Assembly: GCA_001604435.1 (NCBI GenBank)
Contig: LVBO01000059.1
Span: 1-6,172, forward strand
Origin: Synergistales bacterium Syner_01
GTDB taxonomy: Bacteria > Synergistota > Synergistia > Synergistales > Aminobacteriaceae
Direction of reading: 5' to 3'
DNA length: 6,172 nucleotides
The translations under genes were made by a program, and so were the position numbers. The notes below the pieces were generated by a model. That model did no database searches and had not been told where the DNA came from. It was given only the letters and a program-made list of their open reading frames with translations. Shown piece by piece: positions 1-6,132 of the stretch (its first letter is position 1; every line of letters starts with the position of its first letter).

Positions 1-1
1 A

Positions 2-418
2 CCTCCGCGCGCGCAGCCGAAGAAAACGCTTGACGAGCCTCTCTCCGGCGCCGCCCGTCCGGGAGCGGACGCGCTCTCCTCCGAAACGGCGGCCGGGACG
101 AAGACGGAAGCGCGGAGCGGAGCGGGCGCGATCTCCCCGACGAGGCGTGTGCGCGGGGAGCCCGTGGATGTGGAGACGCTCCGGATTCTGTCGAGAACCG
201 CTCCGGAATATCCTCTCTTCTCGCGAAGGCGAAAAGAAGAGGGCGTTGTGCATCTGTTGCTGACCATACGTTCGGGGCGGACTGTGGATGTCGCGGTTTC
301 GACGAGCAGCGGATTCTCCAGGCTGGACGAGGCGGCGGTGCACGCGGCGAAGCTCTGGACGTTCGATGCTCCGGGAGAGATACGCGCTCGGGCGAGCATT
401 GTTTTTCGTCTGCGTTGA
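2..418 (+). CDS. tonB: TonB-family energy transducer, C-terminal part (5' end outside window)
   Basis: The reading frame is open from the left edge and stops with TGA at 416-418, giving 138 visible residues; the N-terminal membrane anchor lies outside the window. The first ~60 residues are a low-complexity linker rich in Ala, Pro, Gly, Ser, Lys and Arg, as in the periplasm-spanning part of TonB. From about residue 66 the sequence fits the TonB C-terminal domain: PEYP, then GVVHLLLTIRSGRTVDVAV, then SSGFSRLDEAAVHAAKLWTF. These match the family pattern of a YP motif, a strand with G-x-V, SSG, LD-x-A and W-x-F. Family knowledge: this domain grips the TonB box of outer-membrane receptors and passes on energy from ExbB/ExbD. 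The next gene downstream is such a receptor, so this TonB probably serves it. A GTG at 149 is only an internal codon, because the frame stays open upstream of it. Confidence 0.87.
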   Translation, partial: PPRAQPKKTLDEPLSGAARPGADALSSETAAGTKTEARSGAGAISPTRRVRGEPVDVETLRILSRTAPEYPLFSRRRKEEGVVHLLLTIRSGRTVDVAVSTSSGFSRLDEAAVHAAKLWTFDAPGEIRARASIVFRLR

Positions 419-469
419 CCGCCGGACGGCCGGGGAAAGCGTGCAGCCCGGCGAAACGCAACTGAATAT

Positions 470-614
470 CGAAGGATTTCGGAGAAGGGAATCCGGTGCG
501 AAACCGGAACGGCCCCGCCGCCGTAATCGGGACGAAACCGCACGACGTCACTGCCCTCGGGCGGGAAGACGCGGGAGTAGGATGACCGAGAGTCGGAAGA
601 CCTGCCGAAAGCCT
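470..614 (+). promoter_or_regulatory. Cobalamin (adenosylcobalamin) riboswitch aptamer
   Basis: The conserved blocks of the cobalamin riboswitch appear in order. GGGAATCCGGTGCGAAACCGG-type sequence (487-507) contains the hairpin CCGGT/ACCGG. It is followed by ACGGCCCCGCCGCCGTAA (509-526), a CACTGCC..TCGG..GCGGGAAG hairpin (549-568) closely matching the one in the E. coli btuB leader, and the B12 box GAGTCGGAAGACCTGCC (590-606). A closing helix can be drawn between 473-482 and 605-614 with one mismatch, though the exact P1/P2 pairing is uncertain. Family knowledge: ligand binding normally turns expression off. The element lies between tonB and a TonB-dependent receptor gene, which identifies the receptor as a likely corrinoid transporter. 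No convincing promoter is visible between the tonB stop and the aptamer, so the leader may be reached by transcription from upstream. Confidence 0.95.
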
Positions 615-680
615 GTTTTTTCGTCGATCACGCGGGTGAGAGGCGGTCTTTTCGCTTTTTCCGGAAGCCTGTACTTGCGG

Positions 681-718
681 AAGGAGGGGACCGTATTCCG
701 GCGGTCTCCTCCTTTTTT
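681..718 (+). terminator. Intrinsic terminator, probable riboswitch expression platform
   Basis: AAGGAGGGGACCG (681-693) pairs with CGGTCTCCTCCTT (702-714): 13 base pairs with one G-U wobble and an 8-base loop. A run of six T (713-718) follows. It sits 67 bases after the aptamer and 31 bases before the receptor start codon, the right place for transcription attenuation of the receptor gene. A competing pairing for its 5' arm is described in the findings. Confidence 0.9.
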
Positions 719-749
719 CTATGTTCGGAAGAAAAAAGGGGTGGTGCGT

Positions 750-2732
750 ATGAACGCGATGAGAGTGTGTACGCGGGCGGGGGCGCTTTTTCTCTGCCTT
801 GCCGCGGCGGCGCTTTCTCCGGTCTCGGCGGCGGAGGTGCTCTTGCCGGAGCAGCATGTCGTCGCCTCGCCGCTGGAGGAGGAGGTCTTCTCTCCGGGGG
901 CGGTGACGGTGGTGCGTCCCGAGGAGATGCAGGGCGAGCAGAAGAGTCTGCCCGATCTTCTGAAGCGCGTTCCGGGCCTTCATGTCGTCGAGGCGCGAGG
1001 GCGCGGCGCCTACACCGTGGCCTCCGTCAGGGGAAGCACGTCGGCGCAGGTGGCGGTCTACATCGACGGAACGCTGGCGAATCTGGGGAGCGAATCCGCA
1101 GTGGATCTCTCCGCGATTCCCGTCGACGACGTCGAGCGGATCGAGGTCTATCGCGGGTACGTTCCCTCTCGTTTCAACCGCGCGGCCATGGGCGGCGTCA
1201 TCAATATCGTCACCAGGAAGCCGAAGGGCTCCGAAGCGAGTCTGACGCTCGGCGTCTCCTCCTACGGCGGAGCGCGGAGCGGACTCTTCTGGAGCAAGCC
1301 GCTCGGCGGGGGCACGTTCTCCCTCGGCGTCGCCCATGAACGAAGCGACGGAGATTTCTCATACTGGAACGACAACGACACTCCGTACACGCCGGAGGAC
1401 GATTACGAGGCGAAGCGGCGGAACAACTCCTTTTCGCGCACGAACCTGCTGATGAAGTGGGAGGACGAGAGCTGGCACGCCCGGTTTTCATGGAGAGAGG
1501 ACGACCGGGCCCTGCCGCTTCCCGCTCCGGGTTTCGACCGTCCCGGCGCGCAGGAGCCCCGCGGGGCCGAGCTGGACACACGGCAGTGGAGCCTCGCCGT
1601 AGGGCGCAGGCAGACCGCCGGAGACGTCGAGTGGGGGTGGAGGGCGGAGTGGCTGGAGCAGACGAAAACGTACGACGATCCGGACGACATGGTCGGCGGC
1701 CGGGGGGAGCGGCATAACGAGTATCGCGCCCAGCGCGCGGGATTCGCCGTGGACGCTTCCCTTGCGATCGGGGAGTCTCACTTCGCGGAGCTGCTGCTCG
1801 ACTACTCCCGCGAGACGCTCGACGTGCGCGGCGATGTCGTCCAGGGGCTGGGCGGACTGGATTCGTTCGCGCAGGAGAGCCTGAACATTCACCTGCAGGA
1901 TACGATCGCTCTCGACGGAACCGGGAATTTTCTGCTGACGCCCGTGCTTCGCTGGAACGTTCTCGACGGAGAGGGCAAGTTCTCATGGGGGGCCGGGGTG
2001 ATCCGCGAGCTGAAAAACGGCTGGAGCTGGCGCGCCTCTTTCGGTTCGTACAACCGGGCGCCGAACATCTACGAGCGCTACGGAGACGGTGCGGGCATCC
2101 GACCGGCCCCCGATCTGTTATGGGAGGACGGAACCCAGGCGGATGTCGGCGTCCGGTGGCGCGGCGCGGTCGGCGATCTTCTCGTCGCGGCCGGCGCGAC
2201 GTTCTTCGCCAGACGTTCGAACGACCTGATCGAATTCGTGATGACGAGCCCCCGCTACGGCGTGTACCAGAACGTCGGCGAGGCGCGCGTGCGGGGCGTC
2301 GAGCTGGAGTCGACCATCGAACGGGGAGCGTGGGGACTTTTCGCCTCGTGCACTTGGATGGACGCGGTGAACGAGACGCCCGGCGACTACAGGCAGGGGA
2401 AGCGCCTTCCCAATCGTCCGGAATGGGAGGGGCTGCTCAGGCTTTCCAGAACGCTCTCCGACGGGAGGGGCAGCCTCTTTACGGAGCTTCGCTATATCGG
2501 GGAGATGTACTTCGACAGCGCCGAAACAATCCGGTCGGGCAATCTTTTCACCGTAGGCGTCGGAGGGAAGTACGACCTTGCCGACGGACTCCGCGTCGTC
2601 GCGGGAGTGGATGATCTCTTCGACCGAGGGCCGGAAACGCTGCGTCTCGGAGGAGGCTCCGGACCGGATCGAACGCTTTACTACCCGCTTCAGGGGAGGA
2701 CGTTGTATCTTACGCTCCACTGGAACTTCTGA
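750..2732 (+). CDS. btuB: TonB-dependent outer-membrane receptor, BtuB-like (cobalamin/corrinoid uptake)
   Basis: This 660-residue protein has a signal peptide: a basic start, a hydrophobic stretch at residues 10-22 and a probable cleavage near SA-AE at 27-28. EQHVVASP (34-41) resembles a TonB box. The plug domain spans about 43-157 with SLPDLLKRVPGLHVV (66-80), VAVYIDGT (101-108) and VERIEVYRG...AMGGVINIVTRK (128-157), all hallmark plug motifs. The rest is a beta-barrel with alternating aromatic strands, ending in LYLTLHWNF with the terminal Phe typical of outer-membrane proteins. The length is normal for the family. ATG at 750 is chosen because GGGGTGG (738-744) lies just upstream and a good signal peptide follows. 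The frame stays open back to 288, but that extension would translate the riboswitch and terminator. Corrinoid specificity is inferred from the riboswitch; the barrel alone does not prove it. The propeller protein gene follows without a terminator. Confidence 0.93.
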   Translation: MNAMRVCTRAGALFLCLAAAALSPVSAAEVLLPEQHVVASPLEEEVFSPGAVTVVRPEEMQGEQKSLPDLLKRVPGLHVVEARGRGAYTVASVRGSTSAQVAVYIDGTLANLGSESAVDLSAIPVDDVERIEVYRGYVPSRFNRAAMGGVINIVTRKPKGSEASLTLGVSSYGGARSGLFWSKPLGGGTFSLGVAHERSDGDFSYWNDNDTPYTPEDDYEAKRRNNSFSRTNLLMKWEDESWHARFSWREDDRALPLPAPGFDRPGAQEPRGAELDTRQWSLAVGRRQTAGDVEWGWRAEWLEQTKTYDDPDDMVGGRGERHNEYRAQRAGFAVDASLAIGESHFAELLLDYSRETLDVRGDVVQGLGGLDSFAQESLNIHLQDTIALDGTGNFLLTPVLRWNVLDGEGKFSWGAGVIRELKNGWSWRASFGSYNRAPNIYERYGDGAGIRPAPDLLWEDGTQADVGVRWRGAVGDLLVAAGATFFARRSNDLIEFVMTSPRYGVYQNVGEARVRGVELESTIERGAWGLFASCTWMDAVNETPGDYRQGKRLPNRPEWEGLLRLSRTLSDGRGSLFTELRYIGEMYFDSAETIRSGNLFTVGVGGKYDLADGLRVVAGVDDLFDRGPETLRLGGGSGPDRTLYYPLQGRTLYLTLHWNF

Positions 2733-2819
2733 CGGAGACAAGGAGGCGAGCAACGACGGAAAAACAACGCGGCAAAGGGCGATGGAGATGAATGAATCTT
2801 GAAACGGAGGGGTTGGAAA

Positions 2820-4079
2820 ATGGTGAAAAGAAGATGGTGCGCGCTCATTACGCTGCTCGCGGTGTTGCTGGTCCCGATCGCCGCATGGGGGAGCGTCGTC
2901 TACACCGTGGTGGACGATACGTACGCCTCGGGGAGCATGGGGCGAGTTCCGGTGTCGGCTTCGGGCGTTCCCGGAACGCCGGTGAAGAACGTCGTGACGA
3001 ATCTCGGAGGGGATCATCAGGTCTACGGATTCCGGAACGAGGAGAACGCTCTGCGCGTTCTCCTCGCCCAGTACGCGCGCGGACAGTCCGATACGGTCTG
3101 GATATACGACGCGCGCGGAGAATATCGGGCGCCGTTGAAAGAGGCGCGGTGGCGTTCGTTTTCGAACAGCCGCGGAGCGGCGGCGATGGGGCGGTATCTG
3201 TACGTCGTGGATTACGACAATGCGAAGGTCTCGAAAATCGATACGCGGAGCGACGCGTACGGCGAGGTCTCCTCGTTCGCATTCAGCGGAACCGCGGGGT
3301 ACGACGTCCACGGCGAGGGGATCGTGCGGGTCGGCGACTACCTGTTCGCTCTTTTCAACGAGGTGAAGGGCGATTGGAGTTCGCTCGAGTACGCCGACGG
3401 AAAAGTCGTGAAGCTGGACGGAGACTTGAATGTAGTGGCTACGGCGAACGTCGGCAAAAACGCCCTCTCGATCAAGGCGTACAACGGCATGCTCTACGTC
3501 GTCGGCAACGGCGGCATGCAAAAGGGCGGGGACTTCAACCCGGACTCCATGATACAGAGGGTGCACCCGAACACGCTCGCCGTGGAGACGCTCCTGAAGG
3601 CCGACGGCGCTTCCGCGACGGCTCTGCCCGACGGCTGGGGGTACGACTTCCGCGATCTGGCCTTCGCCGCGAACGGCGACGTCTATGTCTTCGCCGGAGC
3701 CTACGACGCGACGTGGTCGCAGTTCGACAGCCGGATTTTCAAGACGACGCTCCAGGGACTCGCCGCGGGAAACGTCGGCGAAGTGTACAGAGATCCAAGC
3801 GGTCCAGGATTTACGTGGCGCATGGAGTACGACAATGTGGACGGCATTCTCTGGTTCGCCGCGGGGACTCGCCTGATGGCCTACAAGGGAGCGGAGTCGT
3901 GGGAGTTCGGCCCGGCCGCGCTCGGAGGCAACTTCTACTCCTTCGTGGTCGTCGACGCGCCGGTCAATCCGGCTCCGGGCGGCTCGGGAGGCGGCTGCAA
4001 CAGCGCGGGCTTCCCGGCGTTCTTCCTGTTGGCGCTTCTTCCTCTTCTGTGCGTGCGCGCGAAAGGGGGGCGCTCCTAG
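2820..4079 (+). CDS. Secreted beta-propeller-like protein with C-terminal Synergist-CTERM-type sorting tail
   Basis: This 419-residue protein has a signal peptide (KRR, a hydrophobic core at 7-22, probable cleavage near AWG-S at 24). Residues ~60-378 read as repeated four-strand blades with the pattern 'short turn, hydrophobic strand, D/N, strand': RGAAAMGRYLYVVDYDNAKVSKID (118-141), GEGIVRVGDYLFALF (165-179), LSIKAYNGMLYVVGNGG (216-232), FRDLAFAANGDVYVFAG (277-293) and MEYDNVDGILWFAAG (335-349). Perhaps six or seven blades are present. A flexible linker (380-392) leads to the sorting tail. ATG at 2820 is preferred because GGAGGGG lies 8-9 bases upstream; a TTG at 2799 is in frame but lies upstream of that site. 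The gene begins 87 bases after the receptor stop with no terminator, so it should be co-transcribed and under the riboswitch. Inference: an exposed or periplasmic partner of the receptor, possibly binding corrinoid like Bacteroides BtuG. No catalytic motif is visible, and I do not recognise a named family for the body. Confidence 0.85.
   Translation: MVKRRWCALITLLAVLLVPIAAWGSVVYTVVDDTYASGSMGRVPVSASGVPGTPVKNVVTNLGGDHQVYGFRNEENALRVLLAQYARGQSDTVWIYDARGEYRAPLKEARWRSFSNSRGAAAMGRYLYVVDYDNAKVSKIDTRSDAYGEVSSFAFSGTAGYDVHGEGIVRVGDYLFALFNEVKGDWSSLEYADGKVVKLDGDLNVVATANVGKNALSIKAYNGMLYVVGNGGMQKGGDFNPDSMIQRVHPNTLAVETLLKADGASATALPDGWGYDFRDLAFAANGDVYVFAGAYDATWSQFDSRIFKTTLQGLAAGNVGEVYRDPSGPGFTWRMEYDNVDGILWFAAGTRLMAYKGAESWEFGPAALGGNFYSFVVVDAPVNPAPGGSGGGCNSAGFPAFFLLALLPLLCVRAKGGRS
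3978..4076 (+). other. C-terminal protein-sorting domain (Synergist-CTERM type) of the propeller protein
   Basis: Residues 387-419 are GGSGGGCNSAG, a hydrophobic stretch FPAFFLLALLPLLCV (398-412), then basic RAKGGR. A Gly-rich stretch with one Cys (393), a transmembrane segment and a positive end is the layout of CTERM sorting signals. The wording GGGCN-x-AG...LLALLPL fits the form I know from Synergistetes. By analogy with other Cys-containing CTERM tails (for example MYXO-CTERM), Cys393 may be the processing or lipid-attachment point. That role is inferred. Confidence 0.75.
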
Positions 4080-4112
4080 ACCGCCTTCGTTGCAAGGTTT
4101 GAAAGAACGTTG

Positions 4113-4158
4113 AAAAAAGAAGCCGGGAGTCCGCGATGGAGCGGTTCCCGGCTTCTTT
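4113..4158. terminator. Convergent bidirectional intrinsic terminator
   Basis: AAAGAAGCCGGGA (4116-4128) pairs perfectly with TCCCGGCTTCTTT (4146-4158), and an inner CCGC/GCGG helix (4131-4134 with 4141-4144) extends the stem. Read on the minus strand, the hairpin runs straight into six T (4118-4113), a strong terminator for the amidohydrolase transcript. Read on the plus strand, the T-tract is only the end of the stem plus TTTC, so termination of the propeller-gene transcript is plausible but weaker. It fills most of the 128-base gap between the two converging genes. Confidence 0.9.
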
Positions 4159-4207
4159 CATTCCAGTGTGGACGCTCGAAAAGCGCACGACTCTTTCCGG
4201 AAAACCG

Positions 4208-5413
4208 TCACGCCTGTTTCTTCAGCCAGTCGAAGGCCATCGTCGCCATGACGGCCGGTCCGATCCAGAGGACGTCCTCGTCGATGTCGAAGCGGCTGTT
4301 GTGGTGCGGCCACGTCTGTCCCTTCGCCTCGTTGCAGCCGGGGAGGAAGAAGAACGTGCCGGGGGCCTTTTCGAGGAAGAAGGCGACGTCCTCGCCGCCC
4401 ATCGAGGGGCGGGGGATCTCCCGGACCTTCTCCGGACCGACGATCTTCTCCGCCGCCATGCGAAGCTCCTCCGTCATGACGGGGTCGTTCATCACGGGCG
4501 AAGGACCGTGCCACCCGTACGAAAACTCGACGCTCCCCCGCATTCCGGAGGCCACGGCCGATGCAACCTCTTCGATGCGCCGGGCGAGGAACTCCCGCAT
4601 CTCCCGGTTGAAGGCCCGGACCGTTCCGGTGATGCGGCACTCTCCGGGGATGATGTTGAACGCGCTTCCCGCGTGGATCTCGCCCAGGCTGATCACGCAC
4701 GGCTCCTGAGGGTCCACCTCGCGGCTGACGATCGTCTGGAGCTCGCAGATGATCTGCCCCGCGATGGAGATGGGATCTATGGAACCTTGCGGGCTTGCTC
4801 CATGCGCCCCTTTTCCTTTAATAAGAATATCGAACCGGTCCATGCACGCCATGATGCTTCCCGGACGGTAGCCGATTTCGCCGGGGACGAAATCCTTCCA
4901 GATGGAGCCGGTATGCAGGCCGACCATCGCGTCCGGTTTCGGATCGTCGAACGCGCCGTCGTCGAGCATCCGCTTCGCTCCGCCGGGGCCGTCGGTGCAC
5001 CCCTCTTCGCCGGGCTGGAAGACGACGAGCACCGAGCCCTCGATCTTCTCCCGGACGTCGTGCAGCAGCTTCACCGAGGCCAGTCCCATCGCCGCGTGCG
5101 CATCGTGCCCGCATGCGTGCATGCAACCGTTCTGCGAGGCGAAGGGAAGCCCCGTCTCTTCCTTGATGGGAAGGCCGTCCATGTCCGCGCGGATCGCGAA
5201 GATCCTGTTTTTATGCTTTCCCTCGACGAGCGCGACGACGCCGTGTTTGCCGAGCCCCTTGCGGTAGGAGACGCCTATTTTGTCCAGCTCGGCGCAGATA
5301 TACGCCTCCGTCCGCGGGGTGTCCACTCCCGTCTCGGGAATCCCGTGCAGATCCCGCCGCCATGTTGTTATCCGCTGATGAAGCTGCTGCGCCGAAGCGC
5401 GAAAGTCCGCCAT
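4208..5413 (-). CDS. M20-family metal-dependent amidohydrolase (N-acyl-amino acid / aminoacylase type)
   Basis: This 401-residue cytoplasmic enzyme of the M20 peptidase clan hydrolyses an amide bond, typically releasing an amino acid from an N-acyl or small-peptide substrate. Visible signatures: RRDLHGIPETG (19-29); ADMDGLPIKEETGLPF (76-91); HACGHDAHAAMG (99-110), with Cys101 and His103 as likely metal ligands; PGEEG (135-139), where family knowledge makes Glu136 the catalytic base and Glu137 a ligand; GLHTGS with His167; GKGAHGASP (200-208) opening the dimerisation insert; GSAFNIIPGEC (249-259); MGGEDVAFFLEKAPG (338-352); and the C-terminal HH (370-371). All key residues are present and the length is usual. 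The ATG at 5413 has a strong AAAGGAG site (5422-5428) upstream. It lies 61 bases after the transporter stop, so the two probably form an operon. The exact substrate (acetyl-amino acid, hippurate, dipeptide) cannot be read from sequence. Confidence 0.93.
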   Translation of the reverse strand: MADFRASAQQLHQRITTWRRDLHGIPETGVDTPRTEAYICAELDKIGVSYRKGLGKHGVVALVEGKHKNRIFAIRADMDGLPIKEETGLPFASQNGCMHACGHDAHAAMGLASVKLLHDVREKIEGSVLVVFQPGEEGCTDGPGGAKRMLDDGAFDDPKPDAMVGLHTGSIWKDFVPGEIGYRPGSIMACMDRFDILIKGKGAHGASPQGSIDPISIAGQIICELQTIVSREVDPQEPCVISLGEIHAGSAFNIIPGECRITGTVRAFNREMREFLARRIEEVASAVASGMRGSVEFSYGWHGPSPVMNDPVMTEELRMAAEKIVGPEKVREIPRPSMGGEDVAFFLEKAPGTFFFLPGCNEAKGQTWPHHNSRFDIDEDVLWIGPAVMATMAFDWLKKQA

Positions 5414-5474
5414 CGTACCATCTCCTTTGTTCTATACCTCTTGATGTCTCGTGATAAACGCTGCCGAAAAAATT

Positions 5475-5912
5475 CTACCGGACGATCAGCCAGCCTCCGG
5501 CGAGCAGAAGAAGCACGCCCGCCGCCCTGAACATGTCGAACGGTCGCGCCGCCGTCCCCAGCCACCCCTGCGCGTCGATCAGGACGCCCGTCAACAGCTG
5601 CCCGACGATGATCAGCGTCACCATGGCCGTCGCGCCCAGACGGGGGAGCGTCACGTTGATCGTCTGGAACAGCGCCACCCCCAGGCATCCCGCGGCAAGC
5701 ATGTACCACGGCGCCGTATACCACTCCTGAATCCGTTCTCCACCTCTGCACCAGAGCAGAAACAGCGAGAGCAGCAACCCGCCGAGGTGCACGATCGTGC
5801 TGCTCGCGGTGGGGCCGATCCGCTGACCCAGCGCCCCGGCCAGCGGCGATTGCATGCCGACGGCGACGCCCCCGGCCAACCCGATCAGAATAACAAGAGC
5901 CGTGTCGAACAT
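5475..5912 (-). CDS. Small DMT-superfamily transporter, YdcZ/DUF606 family
   Basis: This 145-residue integral membrane protein has five predicted transmembrane segments at about residues 3-20, 36-54, 68-86, 94-112 and 126-144. The pattern matches the YdcZ/DUF606 family: GLAGGVAVGMQSPLAGALG near the N-terminus, GALFQTINVTLPRLGAT-like sequence in the middle (78-95), and the VGQLLTGVLIDAQGW motif (103-117). These proteins are half-length relatives of the ten-helix drug/metabolite transporters and are presumed to dimerise; their substrates are mostly unknown. ATG at 5912 is chosen because GAGGGGAG (5919-5926) precedes it at six bases and the first helix starts straight away. The frame stays open to 6080, but that extension has no membrane character and contains the promoter at 5953-5979. 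It precedes the amidohydrolase gene and may move that enzyme's substrate or product; that link is inference. Confidence 0.88.
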   Translation of the reverse strand: MFDTALVILIGLAGGVAVGMQSPLAGALGQRIGPTASSTIVHLGGLLLSLFLLWCRGGERIQEWYTAPWYMLAAGCLGVALFQTINVTLPRLGATAMVTLIIVGQLLTGVLIDAQGWLGTAARPFDMFRAAGVLLLLAGGWLIVR

Positions 5913-5952
5913 GGTGTTCTCCCCTCGAAGGTGCGTATTCAGGACGGAAACT

Positions 5953-5979
5953 ATCATACCATGCGTCGGAGGTTGTGAA
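5953..5979 (-). promoter_or_regulatory. Probable sigma-70-type promoter for the transporter-amidohydrolase operon
   Basis: On the minus strand TTCACA (5979-5974, five of six to TTGACA) is followed, after a short 15-base spacer, by TATGAT (5958-5953, five of six to TATAAT). TG-G directly before it makes an extended -10 element. Transcription would start near 5946, leaving a leader of about 34 bases with the GAGGGGAG ribosome site. The spacer is shorter than ideal, but the extended -10 can compensate. Confidence 0.6.
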
Positions 5980-6047
5980 TGCGGCGAGATGTAAGGGTGA
6001 TTGTTAAGAAGAGGGTGTTCTTGCAGCAAATCGCGTGCTTGACGTAC

Positions 6048-6063
6048 ATCGTCTTTTGACGAT
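6048..6063. repeat. Inverted repeat ATCGTC-TTTT-GACGAT in divergent intergenic region
   Basis: A perfect 6-base inverted repeat with a 4-base spacer. It lies upstream of both the minus-strand operon promoter and the possible plus-strand gene at 6133, so it could be an operator for either, or a small RNA hairpin. It overlaps no recognised gene. TTGACG-like boxes occur at 6039 and 6056, but no well-spaced -10 goes with either. Confidence 0.45.
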
Positions 6064-6066
6064 ATG

Positions 6067-6084
6067 CTTTTTGTAAGCAAAAAG
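6067..6084. repeat. Inverted repeat CTTTTTG-TAAG-CAAAAAG in divergent intergenic region
   Basis: A perfect 7-base inverted repeat with a 4-base spacer, three bases after the previous repeat. Its arms are strikingly AT-rich in a GC-rich window. It may be a DNA-binding site or part of a leader hairpin for the gene to its right. It is not a good terminator, because its stem is A-T except at the ends. Confidence 0.45.
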
Positions 6085-6132
6085 ATTGTGGTTTGTAGCT
6101 CGATTATATCCTCTATAACGAGGAAAGGATGA

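Noticed and set aside
429..452. Hairpin GCCGGG/CCCGGC just after the tonB stop, considered as a tonB terminator
   Set aside because: The stem is only six pairs with a 12-base loop and no T-tract follows, so it does not qualify as an intrinsic terminator.
288..749. N-terminal extension of the receptor frame back to 288
   Set aside because: It would overlap tonB and translate the riboswitch and terminator. The ribosome site and signal peptide both support ATG at 750.
2783..2803. Six-codon open frame (MEMNES) between the receptor and the propeller gene
   Set aside because: It is very short, has no good ribosome site and no repeated regulatory codons; most likely chance.
2118..3566. Long minus-strand open frame (482 codons) across the end of the receptor gene and the propeller gene
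   Set aside because: It runs antisense to two well-supported genes and across their intergenic gap. Its composition is Arg/Pro/His-rich without recognisable motifs, as expected for a shadow frame in GC-rich DNA.
5414..5474. Possible terminator (CCGGA/TCCGG then T-run) or separate promoter (TATAGA) between the transporter and amidohydrolase genes
   Set aside because: The stem is five pairs, separated from the T-run by five bases. The TATAGA lacks a good -35 and would start transcription on top of the ribosome site.
4136..5530. Long plus-strand open frame (464 codons) opposite the amidohydrolase
   Set aside because: It is fully antisense to a gene with all M20 motifs intact, crosses the terminator hairpin, and its translation matches no family I know.
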